Assembly: GCA_913055685.1 (NCBI GenBank)
Contig: CAJXKC010000001.1
Coordinates: 1,302,001 to 1,366,000 of the forward strand
From: an uncultured Flavobacteriales bacterium
GTDB taxonomy: Bacteria > Bacteroidota > Bacteroidia > Flavobacteriales > Schleiferiaceae
Reading direction: 5' to 3'
Length of the DNA: 64,000 nucleotides
Position 1 is the first letter of the stretch. Every line of letters starts with the position of its first letter. Made by a program: the position numbers and the translations under genes. Shown here piece by piece: positions 48,247-56,840 of this stretch. A model generated the notes under the pieces. It worked only from the letters and a program-made list of their open reading frames with translations. It searched no databases and was not told the DNA's origin.

Positions 48247-50133
48247 ATGGCTAAGCCTAGCAAGACATTCTCCTACCTCTTTCTTAGTTTAATGGTCTTA
48301 CTGCCTCTACTTCAGGTAAGTAGTTTGCAGGATACAACGCTTTTGTCGCGATTTATTCTTTTAGATGTATTCGGATTAGCCGCTTTGGTCTTGCTTTGGA
48401 AAGACCTAAAAGAGCTTAAACTAAATAAGCTGCCTCTTTTTACTCTGGGTATCTTGCTTATCGTAATGGTACTTTCTGCTTTTAGCGCGACAAATAGTTC
48501 AGAGTCATGGGCCAGCATTGCGCGCTTTGCCAGTTTTATCCCGGTCTTTTTTCTTTTAGAATCGGCCTTGCGGCTGAAGCGACTTACTACTGATGATTTG
48601 CTAAGGGGCGCGGTTTTGTTTGCCTCGGTGGCGGCCTTGCCCACCTTATTTCAGCTGTTAAAGGCCTTGGCTTCCGGTGATTTCTTTGACGACATTTATA
48701 CCATAACTGGCACCTTCAGTCATAAAAACTTATTGGCATCGGCCTTAATGCTCAGCTTTCCATTTGTACTTGCGGCTTGGGCGAGCTTTAAGGGCGCTTG
48801 GTCAAAGTGGGCTATGATATTAGCCATTATCCTAGTTTTCGAATTATTTGTGCTGCGCACCCGTGGTGTGTGGTTGGCGCTTATTGTAGCGGCTTTAGGT
48901 AGTGGCTTAGTCTTGCAGATAATAAAGCCCAAGGAATTACAGATTTCAAGAAAGTGGCTTTTTGGCTTAAGTGCCTTAGCATTGGTAATCTTAAGCGCTC
49001 TTTTCCTTTCCCCGCAGATAAAAGCGGGCTTTACCAATAGCAGTAACGTGCAGAAGCGCTTAGTCTTTTGGGGGAATACGGTAGAGATGATCAAAGAACA
49101 TCCGCTCACTGGTGTGGGTGCCGGTAACTGGCGGATCAATTTCCCTAAATATGGCCTAAATGAGGTAGGGGAAAGTACCCGGCAGGGGATTACCCATATT
49201 CAAAGACCACATAACGACTACCTCTGGCTTTGGTCGGAGGCAGGTCCCTTAGCTATTTTGGCGGTGCTTACTTTGTTGCTATTGGCTTTTAATCAGGTGC
49301 TAAAAAACTTAAAGGCTAGCGAGGGGGCAGAGCGAAACTTGCAATTGGCTGCGCTCTTTGGATTATTGTCTTATGCCATTTTCTCCATAGGTGACTTTCC
49401 GCTGGAACGTGCCCCGCATACATTTTGGTGGATGTTGATTTTGGCGGTAATTTTCCATCAGGCGAAAGCCCAGTTGCCGACAAAAATCCCGGTCTATCTT
49501 GCCGGCTTAAGCCTAGTATTTGGCCTTTTCGTGAATTTTCAAAGGTTTAAGGCCGAGCAGGGAATGGAGGCAGTATTGCAAGCCAATGCTAGTCAGAATG
49601 CAGCCGGAATAATAACTGCCGCCGAGGCCGTATATAGCGATTGGTATACTGTAGACAACTATGCTAATCCTATTAATTATTATTCCGCTAAAGGCTATCT
49701 GTTTACCAATCAGGCTCCTAAAGCATTCGAGGATTTGCAACAGGCTATGGCCGATGCGCCTTATAATATTTTGGTTTACGAATCTTTTGCGCAGTATTAT
49801 GCCCGGCAGGGTGATTTGGATCAAGCTTTGGATTATGCGGCTAGAGGTTTAGAAATTTCCCCGCAGTTTAAAATGCTCATTTTATTGAAAGCAGAAATGC
49901 ATTTACAGCGCAAGGAATTTGCCGAAGCTCTGGAAGCGCTCAATATGCATGAGCCGCGGTCTACCGATCCACGTTACCAGCAGGATTTAGCCACTGCCCT
50001 GCGGGGTGCCTTGCAAAATTATAATGAGCATGGGCGCTTCCCGGCGATGATGGAACATTTGCAAAAAAGTGGTCCTTTAAATAGTCCAGAGGATTATATC
50101 CGAGCTTATCGACTTAAAAGGGGGATTCGCTAA
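48247..50133 (+). CDS. O-antigen ligase/polymerase-like protein with TPR tail
   Basis: Roughly 430 of the 628 residues form about 11-12 membrane helices with the Wzy_C/WaaL signature in the periplasmic loop (EHPLTGVGAGNWRINFPKYGL ... THIQRPHNDYLWLWSEAGPLAI). The PHNDYLWLWSEAG segment carries the conserved His. The C-terminal 180 or so residues are helical repeats of TPR type (AFEDLQQAMADAPYNILVYESFAQYYARQGDLDQALDYAARGLEISPQF). It joins or polymerises surface polysaccharide units at the inner membrane. The neighbouring glycosyltransferases, which converge from the other strand, support this. Confidence 0.88.
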   Translation: MAKPSKTFSYLFLSLMVLLPLLQVSSLQDTTLLSRFILLDVFGLAALVLLWKDLKELKLNKLPLFTLGILLIVMVLSAFSATNSSESWASIARFASFIPVFFLLESALRLKRLTTDDLLRGAVLFASVAALPTLFQLLKALASGDFFDDIYTITGTFSHKNLLASALMLSFPFVLAAWASFKGAWSKWAMILAIILVFELFVLRTRGVWLALIVAALGSGLVLQIIKPKELQISRKWLFGLSALALVILSALFLSPQIKAGFTNSSNVQKRLVFWGNTVEMIKEHPLTGVGAGNWRINFPKYGLNEVGESTRQGITHIQRPHNDYLWLWSEAGPLAILAVLTLLLLAFNQVLKNLKASEGAERNLQLAALFGLLSYAIFSIGDFPLERAPHTFWWMLILAVIFHQAKAQLPTKIPVYLAGLSLVFGLFVNFQRFKAEQGMEAVLQANASQNAAGIITAAEAVYSDWYTVDNYANPINYYSAKGYLFTNQAPKAFEDLQQAMADAPYNILVYESFAQYYARQGDLDQALDYAARGLEISPQFKMLILLKAEMHLQRKEFAEALEALNMHEPRSTDPRYQQDLATALRGALQNYNEHGRFPAMMEHLQKSGPLNSPEDYIRAYRLKRGIR

Positions 50134-51006
50134 TTACCATTTCAAGCCTAAGAAATTCATCAGGCGTAAGCCTAAAATTTTAAAGCTGCGGGAGTCGGCG
50201 GCTGAGTAGTAATGATGGGCGCGGTTGTGCAGGCCGCGTTTCTGACAAAAGCGCGCCGCTTCGTAGTATTTGCGTTGTATCGCCTTTTCGAAGCTGGTGC
50301 GAGGGTAAAGTCCTTTTTGGTGAAAGTGCTCGTATACGGCTTCGACCTTTTTTAAATGTTCTGCCAAGCGCGAACTCATCCCGCCATCTTCATGGTAATA
50401 GCTCTTTGCTTCGGGCCAATAACAAAACTGTTTACGGGCTTCCATTAATTCCAGCCACAGAAAAAGGTCTTCGGCACCATGAAAACGATCGTCTACTTGA
50501 AAGGGAAAAGCTAAAGCGGTACTGCGCTTAAGGATGGCCGCAGAGGGAACAATGGGCAAGCCCTTATCTAAAATTTCTTGGGCACTATTAATGGGAAATA
50601 CCCGACGTGGATAATCGGCTTTTAAACCAAAATTGTCTACCGCATGATAGAGTACATCACAGTTTTTATCCTTGCTCAAATATTGATAACAGGAGGCTAA
50701 CTTTTCGGGATGCCACATATCATCGGCATCCAAAAAAGCACAGTAATCCCCCTTTGCTAATGAAATTGCCTTATTGCGACTAGCTCCCAGGCCCTGATTT
50801 TCTTGATGCTGAAGTTGATAGGATATCCCTTCCTGTTTGCTTAGAAGCGCTTCAATGAGCTCGGCCGACTTATCCTGACTACCATCATTAACGATGATGA
50901 TTTCGTAATCCTTAAAAGTCTGCTTAAAAACCGACTCCAAGCATTCTTCTAGACTATCGGCAGCATTGTATACAGGGATTATTATCGAATAAAATGGCTT
51001 TGTCAT
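50134..51006 (-). CDS. Family 2 glycosyltransferase
   Basis: The 290-residue GT-A enzyme has FYSIIIPVYNAADSLEECLESVFKQTFKDYEIIIVNDGSQDKSAELIE and the metal-binding DxD segment CAFLDADDMWHPEKL, then a helical C-terminal part. It transfers a sugar from a nucleotide donor to a growing glycan; specificity is unknown. It is the last gene of a three-gene minus-strand operon (sulfotransferase, GT2, GT2) with 4-nt overlap to the preceding gene, and converges on the ligase-like gene with no gap. Confidence 0.92.
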   Translation of the reverse strand: MTKPFYSIIIPVYNAADSLEECLESVFKQTFKDYEIIIVNDGSQDKSAELIEALLSKQEGISYQLQHQENQGLGASRNKAISLAKGDYCAFLDADDMWHPEKLASCYQYLSKDKNCDVLYHAVDNFGLKADYPRRVFPINSAQEILDKGLPIVPSAAILKRSTALAFPFQVDDRFHGAEDLFLWLELMEARKQFCYWPEAKSYYHEDGGMSSRLAEHLKKVEAVYEHFHQKGLYPRTSFEKAIQRKYYEAARFCQKRGLHNRAHHYYSAADSRSFKILGLRLMNFLGLKW

Positions 51007-52031
51007 TTATCCCAATATTTACCGGGCCAAAGGGCAGATCTTAATTTTTTAAGGGGCTTTAAAAGTCCTATAAAGTTCAGGAAATCTCTAAAATAAGAGA
51101 TAATAAAGGTGAGGAAAATTCTCCATGCCAAGGGTGATTTTAATTCTCGGAATACGCGGTACATCTTGCGGTTAATGCGCCAATTTTCGCGGGTCCAGCT
51201 ATGGTAGGGTAAATTACCAATCCACCAATTGCCGAATTCACTAAGGGCAGCATCAGCTTCACTTTGCGCATCATTTAAACCGGCTCGTAAAAGCTTGTTT
51301 ATAGCATAAAGCTCCTCGTATACGGAGGCCCTTTTACGCGATTTAGACCGCTGAGTTTTACGGTGCACGCGAAAGTAATTAAGCTCCTTATTTAAAAAGC
51401 CCAGGTCATACTTTAAAAGGATTTTGGCATAAAGGTGCCAGTCGCCATTAAGCCTAAATTTAGGGTCGGCACCCTTCACTTCCTCATATGCCTTTCGGCG
51501 GATGAGAATCCCGCTGGCATTGGGGATGGGGTTGTGGTAGAGTAACCAATCTTTACAGGCTTCTTTTCCAGATTTAATGAAATCCGACTCCCAGGCCTTA
51601 GACTTGTAAATGAAAGCTAGATTTTCGGCGTAGGAATGAATTTTTTGATCTTGCTCATCTACCATCATGGAATGGGCATAGGCAATGCCCAGCTCTGGAT
51701 TTTGGTCTAGCAGGGGGACCAAGCTTTCTAAGAAGGTGTCTTCGCAATAATCGTCACTTTCGGCAATCCATAGGTATTCGCCGCTAGCTTGGGCGATTCC
51801 TTTATTCCATTGAATAAAGGGAGAACCAGAGTTCTTCTCGTTTAGCAACAGTTTAACATCGGGGTGGCGATCTGCAAATTTTCGCAGTATTTCGACGCTA
51901 GCATCCTTACTGCCGTCATCTAAAAGAATGAGTTCAAAGTCTTGAAAGGTCTGCCGAGCAATGGAGTCCAATCGCTTTTGCAAATAAGCCTCATGCTGAA
52001 AATTGGGCACTATTACCGAAACCTTAGGCAT
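51003..52031 (-). CDS. Family 2 glycosyltransferase
   Basis: The 342-residue GT2 protein has KVSVIVPNFQHEAYLQKRLDSIARQTFQDFELILLDDGSKDASVEIL and the acceptor-side motif LWIAESDDYCEDTFLESL. It also has a longer C-terminal region (HSWTRENWRINRKMYRVFRELKSPLAWRIFLTFIISYFRDFLNFIGLL) with a hydrophobic stretch that could bind the membrane. It overlaps both neighbours (8 nt with the sulfotransferase, 4 nt with the next GT2), so the three are one transcript. Confidence 0.92.
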   Translation of the reverse strand: MPKVSVIVPNFQHEAYLQKRLDSIARQTFQDFELILLDDGSKDASVEILRKFADRHPDVKLLLNEKNSGSPFIQWNKGIAQASGEYLWIAESDDYCEDTFLESLVPLLDQNPELGIAYAHSMMVDEQDQKIHSYAENLAFIYKSKAWESDFIKSGKEACKDWLLYHNPIPNASGILIRRKAYEEVKGADPKFRLNGDWHLYAKILLKYDLGFLNKELNYFRVHRKTQRSKSRKRASVYEELYAINKLLRAGLNDAQSEADAALSEFGNWWIGNLPYHSWTRENWRINRKMYRVFRELKSPLAWRIFLTFIISYFRDFLNFIGLLKPLKKLRSALWPGKYWDK

Positions 52032-52674
52032 TAACTAAGGCTTTTAGGTGTTTAGCAATTTTTTTGCCGGTGAAGTTTTCCAGGCTTTTGATGCTGGTAG
52101 GATTCAAGGCACAAAGCTCGGCGTAATCCAGCTCAAGAAAATGGTCTCCAAGTTTATCGGCATAGCTAGAGGCCTGTTGCAGGTATTTTTGGTGCAGTTC
52201 TGCACAGAATTCGGCATCCCTTAATTCTTCGGCAAATACTTCTCCCTTGCGTTCATTGCGCTTTTGGAGCGACTTTACTACCGATTCGGTATCGCGTTTT
52301 AAATGAATAACCTTTGCGCCTGGGAATAATTCGAGCCACATGTCCAAGGTAAAGGTATTACGAGGGTCTTTCCAACCCCAATCTTCGCGCCTTAGGCATT
52401 GTTTAAATTTCGCCCAGCGTCCATTAAGGCGAAAATGCTCGGCATAAAGGGTGTCTGCCTTAAAACTTGTCCAGTGCTCTTTCTTAGGAACGCCGGGATG
52501 CAGCCAGTCCTGCTTTGCGGCCCACATCACCTGTTGGTTAACACTTAGAAAGTGCATGGCTTCGAAATTATGATCCTTAATTACGCCCATGAAAATCCCT
52601 GATCTTTCCAGTACCTTTGCTAGGAAAGAAGTGCCGCTGCGGTGCATGCCTATAATGATATACGGAGGACGCAT
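52024..52674 (-). CDS. Sulfotransferase-family protein (polysaccharide modification)
   Basis: I use ATG 52674 (MRPPYIIIGMHRSGTSFLAKVLERSG) rather than the TTG three codons upstream. The PAPS 5'-phosphosulfate loop is GMHRSGTSFL. The 3'-phosphate segment is VIHLKRDTESVVKSLQKR. The length of about 216 residues fits the Sulfotransfer_1/3-like bacterial group. It probably sulfates a surface glycan made by the two GT2 genes downstream in the same operon. It begins 8 bp from another sulfotransferase gene on the opposite strand. Confidence 0.85.
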   Translation of the reverse strand: MRPPYIIIGMHRSGTSFLAKVLERSGIFMGVIKDHNFEAMHFLSVNQQVMWAAKQDWLHPGVPKKEHWTSFKADTLYAEHFRLNGRWAKFKQCLRREDWGWKDPRNTFTLDMWLELFPGAKVIHLKRDTESVVKSLQKRNERKGEVFAEELRDAEFCAELHQKYLQQASSYADKLGDHFLELDYAELCALNPTSIKSLENFTGKKIAKHLKALVNA

Positions 52675-52682
52675 TCTATACA

Positions 52683-53399
52683 ATGAGTGATCAAAGAAAG
52701 ATAATTTTTCTCCACCTGCCTAAAACCGCGGGCACTTCCCTAGTGAATATCTTGCATCAAGAGTACCGATTGGAAAATAGTGCCTTAATTGCGGGCGACG
52801 ACCAGGCGGCCTTGGAGGAGGCGGTCCGCGACTCGAAACCCTTTATCCACGGCCACTTTTCCTTTCAGCTTTTGAACCATCCCCTTGCGCAATCTTACTA
52901 CAAAGCGACCTTATTGCGGAATGCGGCCGACCGAGTGATTTCTCGATATGTACATCTTGCGCATAGCAAGGAAGAACGCTTGCAGGCGGAATTTGCCACT
53001 TATTCAGGTTTCGATGATTACTTAAAATCGACCTATGCTGATAATTGGCAGTGTCGGATGCTGGCGGGTATTTGGCATGAGGGAAAAGTAAATGACGAGG
53101 TATTCGAAAGGGCCAAGCAAAACCTGGAAAAATTGGATTGGGTAGCTACCGCTAGTGCTATGCCGGAAGCGGCTTTAGATCTGAGTCTTAAATTGGGTTT
53201 CGAAAGTTATTATCAGCCCCAGCTAAATAAACGTAAGTCGAAGGCCCTTTGGCAAGAAATAAATAGCAATTACCGACCGCAGATTGAAGCCCTAAATAAC
53301 TTCGATAGTAAATTGGTCTCTCTAGCCGAAGCAAGATATCGGAGCGAAAGAAAGGTGCCTTTGCTAAAAAGACTGAAATTAAGATTAAAGGGGTCTTAG
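52683..53399 (+). CDS. Sulfotransferase-family protein (Sulfotransfer_2-like)
   Basis: The 238-residue protein has the PAPS loop IIFLHLPKTAGTSLVNIL and the 3'-phosphate motif ATLLRNAADRVISRYVHLAH, as in heparan-sulfate 2-O-type bacterial sulfotransferases (LPKTAGTS is diagnostic). It also has the FIHGHFSFQLL segment with the likely catalytic His. It starts 8 bp away from, and divergent to, the other sulfotransferase. Its last 4 bases overlap the convergent YfiT-like gene. Probably it sulfates a second position of the same polysaccharide (inference). Confidence 0.87.
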   Translation: MSDQRKIIFLHLPKTAGTSLVNILHQEYRLENSALIAGDDQAALEEAVRDSKPFIHGHFSFQLLNHPLAQSYYKATLLRNAADRVISRYVHLAHSKEERLQAEFATYSGFDDYLKSTYADNWQCRMLAGIWHEGKVNDEVFERAKQNLEKLDWVATASAMPEAALDLSLKLGFESYYQPQLNKRKSKALWQEINSNYRPQIEALNNFDSKLVSLAEARYRSERKVPLLKRLKLRLKGS

Positions 53400-53935
53400 T
53401 ACTTTCCACCGGAGGCTAAACCCAAACTGAAGTGCGCTAAGTGATGCCGACAGTGCCAAGCGTAAGAGGCTAGACTTTGCTTGAGGCTAAAAGATTTCTG
53501 ATGTTCGGGATGATAAAAACTCCTTTGCCATTGTTCTTCATTTAATCCTTTAAGAAGTAGCGTCCATTTGTGATGTATCGCTTCAATTAGCTGCAGGGAA
53601 GGGGCAATGTCGTCATCCTTGGCTTCGCTGGTTTCGGCCCATAAGGCTTCCGCGTAAGGTCGGATGGTCGGATTTTCCTCAGTAATCGCAAGTTTAAAGC
53701 GGATAAAAGCGTTGAGGTGACTATCGGCACAATGATGTACCAATTGTTTTAGGGTCCAGCCCTCGGGTCGATAGCGCCAATTCAACTGTTCCCTGGTGCT
53801 TCCTTCGCATTGGGCCGCCAGTCTAAAGGGAAATGACTCGATGTCGTAAATCCATTCATCCAATTGTGCAGCACTAGGTTCGTTTATTTGTGGCTCAAGG
53901 CCGATGGGATATTTCAAAGAGTGCTTAGCGTCCAA
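53396..53935 (-). CDS. DinB/YfiT-family metal-dependent protein (bacillithiol transferase-like)
   Basis: The 179-residue four-helix protein opens with KYPIGLEPQINEPSAAQLDEWIYDIESFPFRLA (YPIGxxxxP signature of YfiT). It has the metal ligands LVHHCADSHLNAFIRFKLA and SYAWHCRHHLAHFSLGL. Relatives are thiol transferases (BstA) acting on electrophiles. The tail partly overlaps the sulfotransferase end. Bacteroidota that make bacillithiol carry such genes, but no bsh genes are visible here, so the cosubstrate is unconfirmed. Confidence 0.88.
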   Translation of the reverse strand: MDAKHSLKYPIGLEPQINEPSAAQLDEWIYDIESFPFRLAAQCEGSTREQLNWRYRPEGWTLKQLVHHCADSHLNAFIRFKLAITEENPTIRPYAEALWAETSEAKDDDIAPSLQLIEAIHHKWTLLLKGLNEEQWQRSFYHPEHQKSFSLKQSLASYAWHCRHHLAHFSLGLASGGKY

Positions 53936-53948
53936 AATGAATCTAATT

Positions 53949-54530
53949 TTAAATCCCCTCTAAAATTGCGGCGGCCACCTGCCATTGATTCTCCTCGCTG
54001 GTCCAATATTGCAATTCCTCCGGACTATTGAGGTTAGCGAACTCCACCAATACTCCCGGGATTTGTGCTTCTTTAAGCAGGAAAAAGCTTCCCGCTACCC
54101 TTTGAGACTCGGGGAATAAAGTAGCTAAGCTCTTTTCTAAGCTTTGGATAAGACTCAGGCTCTGATCCAATTCACTTTGCTCCTCACTGTAATGAAAGGA
54201 TAAACCTCCGGGTGAATCGGAGCTCTTCACTCCAAAGTGCAGAGAGATGAAAAGCTCGGCCTCACTTGCATTAATTTGCTGTGCTCTTTCCTGCAGGGAT
54301 ACAAATCGATCATCAGAACGCACTAAAATGACTTCCATGCTCGATTTCTTAGCTAATTCCTGAACTTTTAGTGCTAAGGCAAGGCATAAGTCTTTTTCAG
54401 AAACGCCTTCTATTTGAGCACCCGAATCCTTGCCGCCATGAGCAACGTCGATAAAAATTGTTTTGGAAGGTTCTCCGGCAAGGAGTCCCAGACTCATAAG
54501 GCTTAAAAGTATAAATGCTTTAATTCTCAT
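53949..54530 (-). CDS. N-acetylmuramoyl-L-alanine amidase (Amidase_3)
   Basis: The start at 54530 (MRIKAFILLSLMSLGLLAGEPS) gives a proper signal peptide; the longer frame adds NPKKKKK read in the preceding gene's tail. The 193-residue protein keeps the Zn ligands and catalytic Glu of amidase_3: His in FIDVAHGGKDSG, Glu in EGVSEKDLCLALALKV, His in ELFISLHFGVK and Glu in PGVLVEFANLNSPEE. It cleaves the peptide stem from glycan in the periplasm. It overlaps the upstream gene by 11 nt. Confidence 0.9.
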   Translation of the reverse strand: MRIKAFILLSLMSLGLLAGEPSKTIFIDVAHGGKDSGAQIEGVSEKDLCLALALKVQELAKKSSMEVILVRSDDRFVSLQERAQQINASEAELFISLHFGVKSSDSPGGLSFHYSEEQSELDQSLSLIQSLEKSLATLFPESQRVAGSFFLLKEAQIPGVLVEFANLNSPEELQYWTSEENQWQVAAAILEGI

Positions 54531-54957
54531 CTTCTTCTTTTTTTTGGGGTTTTGCAAAAGGCATTTGAGTGGTATACATGGTAATGAAGTTGTCCCCTTC
54601 TTTGTAATAAATGACCGTTTCTTCCAATTCGGGCTCCACCTTTACTTGCATGCCCCCTTTTAAAACCATTGTCCCGGGGGAATGAATAATTAATAGAGGC
54701 TCTGGTCCATGTACCATAATGGCTTTTCGGAATTTCCCGCAGCGGATAAAGCCATCGATGGAGTCGCTTTCGTGACCCTCAAAATAGCTTATCCCTAAGG
54801 CGGGTTCACTAATAATCGCTCCTTCAGAAAGAAAGGAGAAAACTTTTAAAGAATCGGCGAGAGGTTCGCAGGTTTTGGGTTTGGAATTGTCCTGTTTTTG
54901 CGCATAAGCGCCTACTGCTATAAAAATAGCAAGTAGGGTGATTTTGAATTTTAGCAA
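54520..54957 (-). CDS. Small exported protein of unknown function
   Basis: The 145-residue protein has a signal peptide (MLKFKITLLAIFIAVGAYAQ) and a beta-rich body (FSFLSEGAIISEPALGISYFEGHESDSIDGFIRCGKFRKAIMV, GTMVLKGGMQVKVEPELEETVIYYKEGDNFITMYTTQMPF). It ends in an acidic/basic tail (AKPQKKEEDEN). No family is recognised. Its overlap with the amidase suggests a cotranscribed periplasmic partner, not more. Confidence 0.65.
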   Translation of the reverse strand: MLKFKITLLAIFIAVGAYAQKQDNSKPKTCEPLADSLKVFSFLSEGAIISEPALGISYFEGHESDSIDGFIRCGKFRKAIMVHGPEPLLIIHSPGTMVLKGGMQVKVEPELEETVIYYKEGDNFITMYTTQMPFAKPQKKEEDEN

Positions 54958-54991
54958 AGCTTTGGTTTTTAGTTTGCTACAATATATAAAA

Positions 54992-55780
54992 TTACAGTAA
55001 GGCCTGTAGGTTATTATACATCCAAAACCAAGAGAGGATTAAACTTAGTCCAATTGCAAGACCAGCTTCAACTTTGTTTGCCCCATAAGCATTATGAAAG
55101 GCTTTGCGATTAATACCTATAAGCAGCGCAAGCTCTACGATGAAGTAAATTAAGAGCATTCCAATTTCCGTGCTTTGTATGTATTCAAAAAGAGCTGTGC
55201 CTTGGTATTCCTCTTTATTAAAGTAGAGTAATAATCGAGCTGTATTATTAGCTAGATAATGGCTAAAGAGGAGGCTTAATATTAGCCAACCTGCTTTAGC
55301 TTGGGTCCATAATAGAATAGTACCTAAGGGTAGCGCAATCATAAAAAGGGCCGAGATAATGAGGCTAAAGTCCCATTCCATTATTTCTCCGCTGAACATA
55401 TAGCCTATGAACTCAAAATTGAGGTAGAGCATTATAAGGGTAAAGGCAGAAATGGCAAGCAGCATCCCTCCAATAAAAGCCGAGGATTTTTGGTCCCTAG
55501 GCTCAGTACTAGCGGTAACATAATGCCCACTGGCTTTCTCACTTAGCTCGGCCTGTACTTCTGTTTTTGGGATCGATATTTCTGAATCAGCCTTTCTGTT
55601 TCTTAGTTCTTCCCTTAGTTCAGCTTTGATGGCACTAATTTCCTCCCCGCTAATATGACGTTTTCGTACTTCATCTTTAGCAGCCAATACTAGCTCAGTA
55701 TCGTAATCTCGGTAATTTTCAATGAGGCGAATAAGCTCCAGATTGGATAAGGCTTCGATGGTCTGCGGTGATTTACTCAT
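54992..55780 (-). CDS. Multi-spanning membrane protein of unknown function
   Basis: The first 110 or so of 262 residues are hydrophilic and helical (NLELIRLIENYRDYDTELVLAAKDEVRKRHISGEEISAIKAELREELRNRKA). Five hydrophobic segments follow (SAFIGGMLLAISAFTLIMLYLNF, FSLIISALFMIALPLGTILLW, WLILSLLFSHYLA, IGMLLIYFIVELALLIGI, LAIGLSLILSWFWMY). No family is recognised. It overlaps the upstream cytochrome gene by 8 nt and so belongs to that operon, though this does not define a role. Confidence 0.65.
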   Translation of the reverse strand: MSKSPQTIEALSNLELIRLIENYRDYDTELVLAAKDEVRKRHISGEEISAIKAELREELRNRKADSEISIPKTEVQAELSEKASGHYVTASTEPRDQKSSAFIGGMLLAISAFTLIMLYLNFEFIGYMFSGEIMEWDFSLIISALFMIALPLGTILLWTQAKAGWLILSLLFSHYLANNTARLLLYFNKEEYQGTALFEYIQSTEIGMLLIYFIVELALLIGINRKAFHNAYGANKVEAGLAIGLSLILSWFWMYNNLQALL

Positions 55781-56840
55781 GCTGTTTCTTACTTTTAATC
55801 CACTGATAAATAAGGTCTAAGCCTTGTTCGTGATTTAACTTTCTTCCTAATTCGGGCATCATTACCCCCGGATCGAGGGAAGCCATGCGATGGTATAATA
55901 TCGATTTTTCGGGTTCACCGGCTACTAGGGCGTACTGCATACCCCCCGAGCCACGACCAGCGGCAACTGGTGGTTTATTCCAGCCTATTTTATAGGCGTC
56001 TTGTTCCTGGTAAGTTAGGTATAAGCCCGAGTTTTTGGCCGGCCCCTCACGCCTGTGGCAATGCGCACAATTAATATCTAAATAGGCCCTTGCGCGCAGA
56101 TCTAGGTCTTCACGAAGCTCAAAGTAATTAACCATATTCGGCACTTTATCTACTGCGGGTAAACCCTGCAAAAGGCCTAGCTCTTCCCAATGCGCAAGTT
56201 GATTTTCATATTTAAAGCCATAAGCAAACTTGTGGTTTAATTGCCGGGCTTTAGGTCCAATCGGACTCATTTTGCCTTGGTATTCATGACAGCTTTTGCA
56301 TTGTACCTCGTTGGGAACCGAGTAGTTAAAGGCAATTTTCTGACCTTTTTTTCCATTTAACTCTAAGGGAATGCTTGCTCCGCTTAGACTACGAAATGCT
56401 TCGTTCTGTTCTTCATTCCATACATAGGAAAGGGCTTTCCAAGCATCGCTTTCATGCACCAAGAGGCGCGTTTCAATAATTCGTGCTTCGCCCAATTGCG
56501 CTTCGCTATAATGAAAGTTCTTGATTAAAACCGTTCCTATTGGAAAGTCTAAAATCTCAGTTTCCTGATAATTAATCACCGAGTCCTTCGGGACTTTGAT
56601 AAAGCGGGTTTTTTGGGCGTAATCCGAAAAGAGGGGCGAAATAAGGTCATAGGGAATGAGCTCTTTTTTAGCTTTCAAATTGGACAGGGGTTCTTCGAAA
56701 AAACCCCATGCAGAGAGGGTAGATGGGTAGTCTGAGATCGTCTTGCTTGCCAGTTGGCCCTTGCTAACGTTAATTTGTGGCGCCTCCTGTTGGCAAGCCA
56801 CAAAGGCCATTAATAATACTAAGGTTAATAGCCTTTTCAT
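55773..56840 (-). CDS. SO2930-family diheme c-type cytochrome (lipoprotein)
   Basis: The 355-residue protein has a lipobox (LMAFVACQQ), an N-terminal domain (YDLISPLFSDYAQKTRFIKVPKDS ... FPIGTVLIKNFHY) and two heme motifs, NEVQCKSCHEYQGK and DINCAHCHRREGPAKNSGLYL. It ends VAGEPEKSILYHRMASLDPGVMMPELGRKLNHEQGLDLIYQWIKS, characteristic of this family. The partner gene encoding a parallel beta-helix lipoprotein overlaps by 4 nt upstream, the conserved pairing seen across proteobacteria and Bacteroidota. The redox partner and substrate are unknown. Confidence 0.92.
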   Translation of the reverse strand: MKRLLTLVLLMAFVACQQEAPQINVSKGQLASKTISDYPSTLSAWGFFEEPLSNLKAKKELIPYDLISPLFSDYAQKTRFIKVPKDSVINYQETEILDFPIGTVLIKNFHYSEAQLGEARIIETRLLVHESDAWKALSYVWNEEQNEAFRSLSGASIPLELNGKKGQKIAFNYSVPNEVQCKSCHEYQGKMSPIGPKARQLNHKFAYGFKYENQLAHWEELGLLQGLPAVDKVPNMVNYFELREDLDLRARAYLDINCAHCHRREGPAKNSGLYLTYQEQDAYKIGWNKPPVAAGRGSGGMQYALVAGEPEKSILYHRMASLDPGVMMPELGRKLNHEQGLDLIYQWIKSKKQHE

